The translations under genes and the position numbers were made by a program. From Bacteroidetes bacterium UBA2664 (GTDB taxonomy: Bacteria > Bacteroidota > Rhodothermia > Balneolales > Balneolaceae), in the NCBI GenBank assembly GCA_002359315.1, contig DEMS01000034.1, forward strand, positions 1 to 64,000: a stretch of DNA of 64,000 nt, written 5' to 3'. Within the stretch, counting starts at the first letter, position 1. Every line of letters starts with the position of its first letter. The notes below the pieces were generated by a model that had not been told where the DNA came from, did not search any database, and saw nothing but the letters and a program-made list of their open reading frames with translations. Positions 1 through 8,095 of this stretch are shown here, piece after piece.

Positions 1-25
1 CAACCTAAATCAGGAAAAGACCAAT

Positions 26-53
26 AAAAAAAACTCCCCCCTAATAAGGGGGG
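26..53 (-). terminator. G/C hairpin plus U-run, possible terminator
   Basis: C6 (36-41) and G6 (48-53) form a stem with a TAATAA loop, and eight A's (26-33) give a U-run when read on the minus strand. This has the form of an intrinsic terminator downstream of uxaC. It lies about 320 bases past the uxaC stop, and a near copy occurs at 4580-4608, so it may instead be part of a dispersed palindromic repeat. Confidence 0.4.
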
Positions 54-117
54 CACAGGGGGTGTTAGAGTTCATGGATACAAGTTTCAATGTTTTCAAA
101 TTTTCAGCGCTTTCTCA

Positions 118-280
118 ACTGCGTCATCCAGTTGCAGATCAAAATTCAAGGTTAATAGGTTCAAAGGTTCAAAGGTTCATAGGTATATAGGTTCAAGTAG
201 GTGTGAATCCACAATCCCTACACTAGCAAGGATAATCACTACTGCGTCATCCTGATGCAGATCAGGATCTCAAGGTTCAG
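118..280. repeat. Gene-free end region with 8-bp tandem array and GCGTCATCC copies
   Basis: No gene is seen in 1-373. Six contiguous 8-bp units occupy 149-196 (AGGTTAAT, AGGTTCAA twice, AGGTTCAT, AGGTATAT, AGGTTCAA). The array is flanked by two direct copies of an ACTGCGTCATCC-x-G-x-TGCAGATC element, near 119 and 241. The second copy runs on into AGGATCTCAAGGTTC, which resembles the CATCCTGA...TCAGGATCTCAAG elements near 11.27 and 19.85 kb. Confidence 0.8.
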
Positions 281-373
281 ATTGAAGCGCAGCGACAAAC
301 CCGATCCCACGGGAGTGCAATGTTCATTATTTTTACAATTTCAGTTTTATCTCAATTTTCACAATAATAACCC

Positions 374-1792
374 CTATTCTGAATACTGAAAATAGCTTTT
401 CACATTTTTATAGCAAATTTTTTCAATTAAATTGGCAGCCATCTCGGGATCATTCGGAATCAAACCACTCTCCATATCATTTCCAATGAGGTTACAGAGG
501 ATTCGACGGAAATATTCGTGCCGGGAAAAAGAGAGAAAACTGCGGGAATCTGTAGTCATGCCGACAAATTGACTCAATATTCCCATATTTGAAAGAGATT
601 CAATCTGTTCTTCTATGCCATTCTTCTGATCCAGAAACCACCATGGCGGACCGTGTTGCAGCTTACCGGGCGTAATCCCATCCTGAAAATTACCGATCAT
701 GGCTCCGATCAGTTCATTATCCCGCGGGTTTAAATTATAAAGTATGGTTTTTGGGAGTTCACCGGTCGAATCGAGTCGATCCAACAATTTTGATAGTGGT
801 ACAGCCATTTCAACGTCGCCCATTGAGTCATAGCCGCTATCTGGGCCCAGTTTTTTCATCATCCGGCTGTTGTTATTCCTCAATGCACCGATATGAAGCT
901 GAAACACCCATCCTTTCTCATGATTCAACAGTGCACACTCATAGAGAAAGGCAGATTTATATTTATTGATCCCTTCAGAAGTTAACCCTTCTCCATTCAA
1001 AGCTTTTTTTAGTGTTCCATCAACCTCCTGCTCAGTAAATGGCTCGGAGAAGGGTTGAGCGATCCCATGATCTGAGGCTCGGCATCCCAACTCATGAAAA
1101 AAGTCGTGGCGATCTTTTAAAGCTTTTCGAAGGTCTTCAAACTGTAGAATAGAGATACCGGTCAATTTTTCAAGGTCTTTGATCCATTCTTGAAAAGTAT
1201 CGTGCTGATCAATATTCATCCCTTTATCCGGGCGATATGTAGGCACCATCAAAAATGGAGCCTCTTTATTTCGGTATGATTGATGATATTTTAAGTCAGA
1301 AGTAGGATCATCCGTTGTCGCCACAACCTCTACACCTCTTGCAGATAAGAGGGACCGTGCTGAAAACTCCGGTGATTGCAATTTTTCATTGCACTCATCC
1401 CATATCCGTTCTGCACTATTCCCATCCAGTAGCCTGTCTGTGATTCCAAATGGATTGGCAAGCTCCATATGGGTCCAGTGGTAGAGTGGATTTTTTAATG
1501 TCTTCGGAACCGTTTGAGCCCAGGCGAAAAACTTCTCCTTATCTGAGGCATCTCCGGTAATCAGGTTCTCATCCACCCCACATGCTCTCATAGCTCTCCA
1601 TTTGTAGTGATCTCCGGCCAGCCAAATTTCTGTGAGGTTTGAAAACTGTTTGTCTTCAGCGATTGAATCCGGGGGGAGGTGATTGTGATAATCAATGATT
1701 GGCAGCTTGGCTGCAACTTCGTGATACAGCTGTTGTGCCGCTGAATTCCCAAGCAGAAAATCGTTATAAATAAATTTTGCCATTGCTTTCAC
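374..1792 (-). CDS. uxaC: Glucuronate/galacturonate isomerase UxaC
   Basis: Uronate isomerase of the amidohydrolase superfamily. It converts D-glucuronate to D-fructuronate and D-galacturonate to D-tagaturonate in the cytoplasm, the first step after uptake. The 472-residue length is normal for the family. The metal-binding HxH lies in DYHNHL (residues 34-39), and the family-typical stretch around WRAMRACGVDE is present. Start could be M1 or M4 (1783). It is the last gene of a minus-strand hexuronate cluster, 96 bases after kdgK. The neighbouring UxaE, SDR, KdgK and Eda support the uronate role over other amidohydrolase functions. Confidence 0.95.
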   Translation of the reverse strand: MKAMAKFIYNDFLLGNSAAQQLYHEVAAKLPIIDYHNHLPPDSIAEDKQFSNLTEIWLAGDHYKWRAMRACGVDENLITGDASDKEKFFAWAQTVPKTLKNPLYHWTHMELANPFGITDRLLDGNSAERIWDECNEKLQSPEFSARSLLSARGVEVVATTDDPTSDLKYHQSYRNKEAPFLMVPTYRPDKGMNIDQHDTFQEWIKDLEKLTGISILQFEDLRKALKDRHDFFHELGCRASDHGIAQPFSEPFTEQEVDGTLKKALNGEGLTSEGINKYKSAFLYECALLNHEKGWVFQLHIGALRNNNSRMMKKLGPDSGYDSMGDVEMAVPLSKLLDRLDSTGELPKTILYNLNPRDNELIGAMIGNFQDGITPGKLQHGPPWWFLDQKNGIEEQIESLSNMGILSQFVGMTTDSRSFLSFSRHEYFRRILCNLIGNDMESGLIPNDPEMAANLIEKICYKNVKSYFQYSE

Positions 1793-1888
1793 TTCAGATT
1801 AAACCCTATTCTACAAAATAGTGACTGATAACTACGATTAAACCCTTATTCTAAGGAGCCGGGCTGTATTTGAAAATTTGAAAATTTT

Positions 1889-2920
1889 CTACCTCTCAAC
1901 CCGCCCCGATCCATCACTTTTCACCAATTTTTCTACCTCTTCTGCAGATACCAGATTAAAATCACCCGGTATCGTATGCTTCAGGCAGGATGCTGCAACC
2001 GCAAATTCGAGGGCATCACTGCTATTCTCTTTTGTCAAGAGGCCATAAATCAACCCGGATGCAAATGAATCTCCGCCACCGACGCGATCAACAATATCGA
2101 TCTCATATCGGGTAGATCGTTTTGGTTCCCGGCAATCTTTATCGTCATGAAGCAGTGCACTCCACCCGTTTCGGCTTGCCGAGAAGCTTTCTCGCAGAGT
2201 GATGGCAACCACTGTAAAATCATACTCCTTTTTTAATGATTTCACCATTGCCGAATAGCCCTTTTCATCCAGATGGGCACCCTCCACATTTGTTGCCCCC
2301 GCACTGAAACCAAGACTTTTTTGCGCATCCTCTTCATTGGCAATACAGACATCCACGTACTCCATCAAGGGAATCATGACGGATTGAGCCTCTTTTTCAC
2401 TCCACAGCTTCGAACGAAAATTCAGATCACAGCTAATAGTGACACCCTGCTTCTTTGCTGTAATACAGGCATCTTTCAATGCCGTTGCAGCTTTTTCTCC
2501 AAGCGCCGGTGTAATTCCGGTCCAGTGAAACCAATCTTTTCCCTCAAATATGCGTGCCCAATCCATTTTTGATGGGTCAATTTCTGAGATCGCTGAACGT
2601 GCCCGATCGTAGATCACTTTTGATGAGCGCTGACTCGCACCGGTTTCCAGAAAATAGATCCCGAGTCGATCTCCACCCCTTTCGATATAGTCTGTTCGGA
2701 CTCCATATTTCAGAACTGCTTGTTTGGCAGCTTCACCGATCTCATGTTTCGGCAGGCGTGAAACAAAATAACTTTCCAATCCATATCCGGCCAGCGAAAC
2801 AGCCACATTTGCTTCACCGCCGCCATATGATACATCAAACCTGTCCGATTGCACAAACCTCAAATAACCCGGTGTCGACAACCGCAACATAATCTCCCCA
2901 AACGTCACAACCTTTTTCAT
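1889..2920 (-). CDS. kdgK: 2-keto-3-deoxygluconate kinase
   Basis: PfkB-family sugar kinase, 343 residues. In this setting it should phosphorylate 2-keto-3-deoxy-D-gluconate to KDPG, the substrate of the aldolase encoded just upstream in the transcript. The glycine-rich YGGGEANVA segment near the N-terminus and the C-terminal GGGDSFASG motif, which carries the catalytic Asp and anion hole, are both intact. The ATG at 2920 directly precedes the usual KKVVTFGEIMLR opening. The 104-base gap to eda is filled almost entirely by 7-8 bp repeats, so the leader of this gene is repeat-derived. Another PfkB substrate is possible, but the neighbours argue for KDG. Confidence 0.92.
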   Translation of the reverse strand: MKKVVTFGEIMLRLSTPGYLRFVQSDRFDVSYGGGEANVAVSLAGYGLESYFVSRLPKHEIGEAAKQAVLKYGVRTDYIERGGDRLGIYFLETGASQRSSKVIYDRARSAISEIDPSKMDWARIFEGKDWFHWTGITPALGEKAATALKDACITAKKQGVTISCDLNFRSKLWSEKEAQSVMIPLMEYVDVCIANEEDAQKSLGFSAGATNVEGAHLDEKGYSAMVKSLKKEYDFTVVAITLRESFSASRNGWSALLHDDKDCREPKRSTRYEIDIVDRVGGGDSFASGLIYGLLTKENSSDALEFAVAASCLKHTIPGDFNLVSAEEVEKLVKSDGSGRVER

Positions 2921-2941
2921 AATCTCATTTTCAATCTTTAC

Positions 2942-3034
2942 ACTTTTAACTTTTTACTTTTCACTTCTATACCTCAACACCTAAACACCTCAACACCTAA
3001 ACACCTAAACACTTAAACACTTTTTCACTTCTGC
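2942..3034. repeat. Degenerate 7-8 bp tandem array between eda and kdgK
   Basis: Three 7-bp units (ACTTTTA, ACTTTTT, ACTTTTC) at 2942-2962 run into a series of 8-bp units such as ACCTCAAC, ACCTAAAC and ACTTAAAC from 2971 to about 3034. Two CCCTCTG units follow to about 3048. The plus strand has almost no G across the tract. The array runs into the 3' end of eda. Similar arrays lie at 17577-17616, 19919-19950 and 32057-32098. Confidence 0.85.
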
Positions 3035-3687
3035 CCTCTGCCCTCTGCCTTCTCACTCCCTAACTCCTCTACCAACACCCTCGCTTTCTCCTTAATCGCA
3101 TTAAAATCACGATTATTCAGATCTTTATCACTCAAAAGTGCACTTCCCACACCAACCGCACAAGCCCCGGCTTTTAACCACTCCCTGCCATTGGTTAACT
3201 TAACTCCACCGGTCGGCATCAGTTTCAAATGAGGCAACGGTGCTTTTACGGCTTTAAAAAAATCCATACCGGTGATATTCGCCGGAAAAACTTTCACAAT
3301 ATCTGAACCCCACTCCCATGCTTGTTGAATTTCGGTTGGTGTGAATGCACCGGCCATCACAACCCGGTCCAGTTTTTTAGCCTGATCAATAATCTCTTTT
3401 TTTGTCACCGGACTGACGACAAATTGAGCTCCCGCTTCAACCGAAGATCGTACCGTTTCTGCATTTAAAACTGATCCCACTCCAATCAGCATATCTACCG
3501 GCAACATAACTGCTGCTCTTCGGATCAGTTGAAGGGCATTTGGAACCGTCATCGTTATTTCAAGAATTCGGATCCCTCCCTCATAAAGTGCTTCCGCAAC
3601 CGGTTCAAACAGATTTTCATCCGGTATTCTGAGTACTGCAACGGCTTTGTGTGCCTCAATGTGCTGAAGGATTTCTGATCGGTTCAT
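3025..3687 (-). CDS. eda: KDPG aldolase (bifunctional 4-hydroxy-2-oxoglutarate aldolase type)
   Basis: Class I aldolase of the KDPG/KHG family, 220 residues. It splits 2-keto-3-deoxy-6-phosphogluconate into pyruvate and glyceraldehyde-3-phosphate, the last step of hexuronate breakdown. The Schiff-base lysine is K132 in DIVKVFPA and the acid/base glutamate is E43 in ILEITM. The phosphate-binding PTGGV segment is present. The stop codon and the last residues (EKAEGRGQK) are written in the short-period repeat 2942-3055, so the C-terminal tail is probably repeat-derived. The SDR upstream ends 4 bases before this start, so the two are co-transcribed. Confidence 0.95.
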   Translation of the reverse strand: MNRSEILQHIEAHKAVAVLRIPDENLFEPVAEALYEGGIRILEITMTVPNALQLIRRAAVMLPVDMLIGVGSVLNAETVRSSVEAGAQFVVSPVTKKEIIDQAKKLDRVVMAGAFTPTEIQQAWEWGSDIVKVFPANITGMDFFKAVKAPLPHLKLMPTGGVKLTNGREWLKAGACAVGVGSALLSDKDLNNRDFNAIKEKARVLVEELGSEKAEGRGQK

Positions 3688-3691
3688 TTTT

Positions 3692-4474
3692 CTATATTGT
3701 CATTGATGTGAAGCCGCCATCCACAGGAACCACTGCCCCGGTTACAAAGGATGATGCGCGGTTTGATGCAAGCCATATCAGGGCTCCTTCCAGCTCTCGG
3801 GTCTCGCCAAACCGATTCATGGGCGTGTGATTAAATATCGCTTCGGTTCGCTCCTTTGTCAAGATCTTGCGATTCTGTTCGGCCGGGAAAAAACCGGGCA
3901 AAATAGCGTTTACTCGTATTTTTTGAGGTGCCCACTCCCTGGCCATAAAGCGGGTCATATTATTCATTCCCGCTTTTGAAATGCTATAGGTAAACACTTT
4001 TGATAATGGTATTTCAGAAGATGCCGATGAGATATTTATAATACTTCCTTCTATCCCCTTCTCAATCATCATGCCTGCAGCAATACGGCTTGCGAAAAAT
4101 ACCCCCTTTAAATTGATCTCCATGATGCGATCCCACTCCTCTTCAGTAATCTCCATGATTGGCGTCACGGAATTTACACCCGGTGCATTTACCAGGATAT
4201 CCAGCCGTTTCCATCGATCCTCTATTTCCTGAAACGCTTTTTTGAGGGATGCCTCGCTGCGGACGTCTGCATGACATATCATCCCTTCTCCCCCTTCTTT
4301 TTCCACGTCTGCAAGTACATTTTCAGCCCCCTCTCTGTTTCCGCTGTAAAAAATGGCTGTTTTGGCGCCGGCACCGGCTAGCGATTTCACCATTCCACCC
4401 CCCAGCACTCCACTGCCCCCAATAACGGCGGCTACTTTATCTGTTAATGCAAAAATGTTTTTGTCGTCTTCCAT
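3692..4474 (-). CDS. SDR oxidoreductase, likely fructuronate reductase (D-mannonate oxidoreductase)
   Basis: Classical short-chain dehydrogenase, 260 residues. The NAD(P)-binding glycine motif is GGSGVLGG (19-26), the structural NAG motif reads NAPG (96-99), the catalytic Ser is near 150 and YSISK (163-167) holds the catalytic Tyr and Lys. Next to uxaE, kdgK and eda the likely reaction is fructuronate to D-mannonate, as for the SDR that neighbours UxaE in Thermotoga (family knowledge). A KduD-like 5-keto-4-deoxyuronate role is the main alternative. No long-chain UxuB is seen in the window, which favours the first reading. Spacing of 4 bases to eda indicates one operon. Confidence 0.8.
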   Translation of the reverse strand: MEDDKNIFALTDKVAAVIGGSGVLGGGMVKSLAGAGAKTAIFYSGNREGAENVLADVEKEGGEGMICHADVRSEASLKKAFQEIEDRWKRLDILVNAPGVNSVTPIMEITEEEWDRIMEINLKGVFFASRIAAGMMIEKGIEGSIINISSASSEIPLSKVFTYSISKAGMNNMTRFMAREWAPQKIRVNAILPGFFPAEQNRKILTKERTEAIFNHTPMNRFGETRELEGALIWLASNRASSFVTGAVVPVDGGFTSMTI

Positions 4475-4579
4475 AAATATGTTTTAGCTATTAACCGGTT
4501 GTCCTTAAAGTAACTTAAATTTGTGAAAAATTTTTAACAAGCACACCTCAACTAACAAGGGAATAGCGCCAACGAATTT

Positions 4580-4692
4580 CCCCCTAACAAGGGGGCACAA
4601 GGTGGTGGTGTTCATCCTTGACAGTACTCAAGCACATAACACGCCCATCAAACACCCCTCCCGGCATTCGCCGTAATCCCCTTTTTAGGGGA
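4580..4692. repeat. C-rich/G-rich hairpin repeats in the SDR-uxaE gap
   Basis: 4580-4608 reads CCCCCTAACAAGGGGG followed by CACAAGGTGGTG, a close copy of the element at 36-62. A second hairpin, TCCCC-TTTTTA-GGGGA, lies at 4677-4692. The remaining gap (4475-4746) shows no gene. The hairpins could slow or end transcription between uxaE and the SDR gene. Confidence 0.6.
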
Positions 4693-4746
4693 GAGTTTCA
4701 CTACAAAACCCATCACACACCGCAATCCACTTCGCAGTGGAAAATT

Positions 4747-6240
4747 CTATGCGTCTGAAAAAGGACTCAAATGTTTGTCAAAATGAGATTCCAGATTTTT
4801 TTCATACAGTTCTTCGTGTAGAGTAAGACAATGCATCAGACGTTCTTTAAAACCGGATGAAATGGGTTCCCTGCCATTTAAAATCGATCCAAAAGTGACA
4901 TGAAGCACTTGTCTTGCGTGATCATCATCCAAGAGATCTCTCAAATCATCATCACTCAACTTCTCATCCGGAGGTATATCAGACGGTTTACCGGTTATGT
5001 GGTACGTCTTTTTATCCTCCTTAAACCGCTCTTTTGAATACTCCAGAATTTCACGAAACAGTTTCGGATCAGCCTCTGCGATCGTGCGAAGTGCCTCCAG
5101 ATAGCTGGTTCCTGCTGTTTTTACATGCACCGAACCCCTATTCAGCGAACCAATCGCTTTATAAACAGAAAATTTATCGCTCCCGGAGTGGATACTTAAT
5201 TTGTATCCGCCAAACTCTTCTGCAATGGCCAGATGTAGCTTGTACTCCCGTTTAAATTGTTCCGAATCACCCTTGAAATCAATCCCTTTTTCAAAATCCC
5301 CACAGAATCGCGGGGCTAAACTAACCAGCTCCACACCCAATCGATCCAGTTCGGATGCGATCAGATAGTGCTCAAATGGGGTAGTCGGTTCATCCGTCTC
5401 GTCCACAGACAACTCCAACTCGGCCGGGTGATTCGGATACCTATTTTTCAAATAGTCCGATAGTTTTTTGGTATGAGTGATCACCCGGCCATATTTAATC
5501 ATGGAACGCATCAACATGATTTCAGAAACTCCATCTATTTTACCAGTGCTAAGTAAAAAATCCCGATCTGAGTAAGCTTCAAAGATGGCATCCGGGGTTC
5601 TTGATAATGTTTCCCAGGGCAACTCTGAATACTCTTTCTGAAGTTCATCCCCACTCAACTCCATCACATGGTTAACCACAAACTCACTTGGGTCGATTGT
5701 AAACATCGTATAGCCGGCCTCTGCCATCAGATCAATATCCTCTTCTGTTTTCAGATGGTCTCCATCAGCACCAAATCCGCTTTTAAATCCGTTCTGAAAT
5801 ACAGCCCATGATGCAGCGTCCATCACCTCCTGTGCCGTTCTGTTTGTGCGCTGTAATTCCCGGATCGATTGCTGTGCCAAAACAGGCCTGAATGTCGTTT
5901 TACAGATAGATTTCAGATGAGCAACTCCGGCATTTCCAAGACGGTCACCCAACCCAAAGGAGTTGTTTTTCCCGATTAAAACTGCTTTTGTAAACGGAAA
6001 CCGATCTCTTAGCAACCCGGCATTATGCTGATTTTTTTCACACTTTAGAAAATACATTGAACCTAACTGATTCAATTCCCCTTCATAGGATAAATCGATA
6101 CTCTCTTTTCTCTCTGACATGATGATTAGAAAGCTCTCAAGTTGATCCCGAATCATAAAATAGAGCAACCCCGCATCTTCTATAACCGACTCTTCATAAA
6201 TTCTCTGATCCGGAAAATTCTCTCTATATTTTTCAATCAT
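4747..6240 (-). CDS. uxaE: Tagaturonate epimerase UxaE
   Basis: A 497-residue protein matching the UxaE tagaturonate/fructuronate epimerase family first assigned in Thermotoga (recognised from overall sequence, for example the FGLGDRLGNAGVAH, FGADGDHLK and KLSIHSGSDKFSVY stretches). The enzyme links galacturonate breakdown to the fructuronate branch, so one reductase and one dehydratase can serve both uronates. His and Glu residues in GADGDHLK and SIHSGSDK are the probable metal ligands. It lies 44 bases after dctM and 272 bases before the SDR gene. The fructuronate route implied here needs a mannonate dehydratase that is not in the window. Confidence 0.85.
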   Translation of the reverse strand: MIEKYRENFPDQRIYEESVIEDAGLLYFMIRDQLESFLIIMSERKESIDLSYEGELNQLGSMYFLKCEKNQHNAGLLRDRFPFTKAVLIGKNNSFGLGDRLGNAGVAHLKSICKTTFRPVLAQQSIRELQRTNRTAQEVMDAASWAVFQNGFKSGFGADGDHLKTEEDIDLMAEAGYTMFTIDPSEFVVNHVMELSGDELQKEYSELPWETLSRTPDAIFEAYSDRDFLLSTGKIDGVSEIMLMRSMIKYGRVITHTKKLSDYLKNRYPNHPAELELSVDETDEPTTPFEHYLIASELDRLGVELVSLAPRFCGDFEKGIDFKGDSEQFKREYKLHLAIAEEFGGYKLSIHSGSDKFSVYKAIGSLNRGSVHVKTAGTSYLEALRTIAEADPKLFREILEYSKERFKEDKKTYHITGKPSDIPPDEKLSDDDLRDLLDDDHARQVLHVTFGSILNGREPISSGFKERLMHCLTLHEELYEKNLESHFDKHLSPFSDA

Positions 6241-6284
6241 ATATTCTCGTTTCCTGGTTCTATAGTTTGTGAGAACAAATCATT

Positions 6285-7580
6285 TTAATAGCCAAATAGT
6301 CGTGGCAAAAACAGGCTCAACCCTTCAAAATAAGTGACCAGCAGAAGCGAGACAACCATTGCGATGAACATCGGAATCAGGGGTTTGATCACTTTTGTAA
6401 TGGATATATTGGCAATTCCGCAACCCACAAAAAGCACACTGCCAACCGGTGGAGTACAGAGGCCAACACTTAAATTCAGTACCATGATGATCCCAAAGTG
6501 AACCGGGTCCATCCCCATTTCCACAACCAGCGGCAGAAATATGGGTGTGAATATGAGCACTGCCGGGGTCATATCCATAAAGACACCCACAACCAGAAGT
6601 ATGATATTGATAATCAGCAGAATGACAATCGGATTATCGCTAAGTGCAATGAGCCCTTCACTCACAAAGATTGGAATATTTTCGTAGGACATCACCCAGG
6701 ACATTGCCATGGATGTCGCGATTAACAGCGCGACAATAGCTGTTGTATTACTGCTTGAGAGAAGCACATTTTTCAACTCTTTAAAGGTCAGGCTTCGATA
6801 GACAACCGTCAATAAAAGTGCATAGACCACTGCAATGGCAGATGCTTCAGTGGCCGTAAAGATGCCCGCTACAATCCCACCTATCACTAAAATGATGAGA
6901 AATAAGCTTGGGATCGCCTCTAAAAATTTTTGGGCCGTTACTTTAATCGATACCCGGCCACTCACCGGATATTTCTTCTTAAATGCCATATACCCGGAAA
7001 CAAACATCAGCAGCATCCCGGTTAAAATCCCCGGAATATAGCCTGCCAAAAACAGCGCGGCAATCGATGCCCCGCCACTGGCAAGAGAGTAGACGATTAA
7101 TATATTACTTGGAGGTATGATCAATCCGGTTGTTGATGAGGTAATATTCAGCGCAGTACTGAACTCCTTATCATATCCCTCTTTCTCCATCTGTGGGCCC
7201 ATAAACCCACCGATTGCTGATGCTGTTGCAACGGCAGATCCTGAAATTGATCCAAACAACATCGCAGCGACCACATGAACATATGCCAAACCGCCCGGCA
7301 ACATTCCTACAATTGATTTTGCAAAATCGATCAATCTGCGGGCAATGCCACCCTGATTCATAATTTGTCCGGCAAGGATAAAAAAGGGAATCGCCAAAAG
7401 CGTAAAACTGTCGAGGCCCGTCGCCATTCGCTGGGCTACTGTGGTGACGGCCGGATCAAACGGTATACTCACAAACATGGTAAGCAGAGTTGCGATACCG
7501 ATACAGAAAGCAATAGGAACACCGACAAACAGTAAGAATACAAAGCTGATCAGCAGTACCAAAACCCCAAACAGTTCCAT
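6285..7580 (-). CDS. dctM: TRAP transporter large permease (DctM family)
   Basis: Large membrane subunit of a tripartite ATP-independent periplasmic transporter, 431 residues with about a dozen hydrophobic segments and the SGSAVATASAIGGFMGPQM region typical of the family. It uses an ion gradient to move substrate delivered by DctP. The frame is open back to 7841, but the start at 7580 (MELFGVLVLL) is chosen because it matches the family N-terminus and its ATG shares a base with the dctQ stop. The longer reading would overlap dctQ with non-membrane sequence. The substrate is inferred to be hexuronate from the cluster. Confidence 0.93.
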   Translation of the reverse strand: MELFGVLVLLISFVFLLFVGVPIAFCIGIATLLTMFVSIPFDPAVTTVAQRMATGLDSFTLLAIPFFILAGQIMNQGGIARRLIDFAKSIVGMLPGGLAYVHVVAAMLFGSISGSAVATASAIGGFMGPQMEKEGYDKEFSTALNITSSTTGLIIPPSNILIVYSLASGGASIAALFLAGYIPGILTGMLLMFVSGYMAFKKKYPVSGRVSIKVTAQKFLEAIPSLFLIILVIGGIVAGIFTATEASAIAVVYALLLTVVYRSLTFKELKNVLLSSSNTTAIVALLIATSMAMSWVMSYENIPIFVSEGLIALSDNPIVILLIINIILLVVGVFMDMTPAVLIFTPIFLPLVVEMGMDPVHFGIIMVLNLSVGLCTPPVGSVLFVGCGIANISITKVIKPLIPMFIAMVVSLLLVTYFEGLSLFLPRLFGY

Positions 7581-8095
7581 CAGACAGCCTCCACAGATTT
7601 TGATTCCGGCGGTGTTTGTTGTACCCGACCCCGATAGATATCCATTATAAAAGCTATGGCGTATAGAATGATCAGTGCACCACTCAATGGCAGAACACTG
7701 TATACATAAGCCAGTTTGATCTGAAGTGCGGCGGATACCTGATTTAACTCCCACGTTAATTGTACCAGGTAACTGCCACCTACAACAAGTACCAAAAATG
7801 AAAAAAGAGCGATGAGTGAATGAATGAAATAACCCAGCCATTTTTTCCGCCGGCCGGTCACTTTTTCGGAAAAATAATCAAAAGCCAGGTGAAGGTTCTT
7901 TCGGTAGGCAAATGCAGAGCCCAGCAAGCCAATCCATATGAGCAGATATCGTGCGATCTCTTCCGTAAATGAACTTGCAGATCCCAATACATAACGGGTT
8001 GTCACTTGCCATACTACATCGATAACAAGGATGGCCATCAACACAACCATCACCCATCCAAGAGTTTTATCTATGTTTTTTAATATTTTATCCAT
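7580..8095 (-). CDS. dctQ: TRAP transporter small permease (DctQ family)
   Basis: Small four-helix membrane subunit of the TRAP transporter, 171 residues from the ATG at 8095 (MDKILKNIDK). The motif FTEEIARYLLIWIGLLGSA near residue 50 is characteristic of DctQ. An in-frame ATG at 8119 would lengthen the overlap with dctP to 32 bases. The 8095 start overlaps it by only 8 and matches family N-termini. TGATG coupling to dctM at 7578-7582 indicates translational coupling and 1:1 supply of the two permease subunits. Confidence 0.92.
   Translation of the reverse strand: MDKILKNIDKTLGWVMVVLMAILVIDVVWQVTTRYVLGSASSFTEEIARYLLIWIGLLGSAFAYRKNLHLAFDYFSEKVTGRRKKWLGYFIHSLIALFSFLVLVVGGSYLVQLTWELNQVSAALQIKLAYVYSVLPLSGALIILYAIAFIMDIYRGRVQQTPPESKSVEAV

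Noticed and set aside
7581..7841. Longer start for the TRAP large permease
   Set aside because: Would add 87 mostly polar, Cys-rich residues inside dctQ; the 7580 start matches the family and couples to the dctQ stop.
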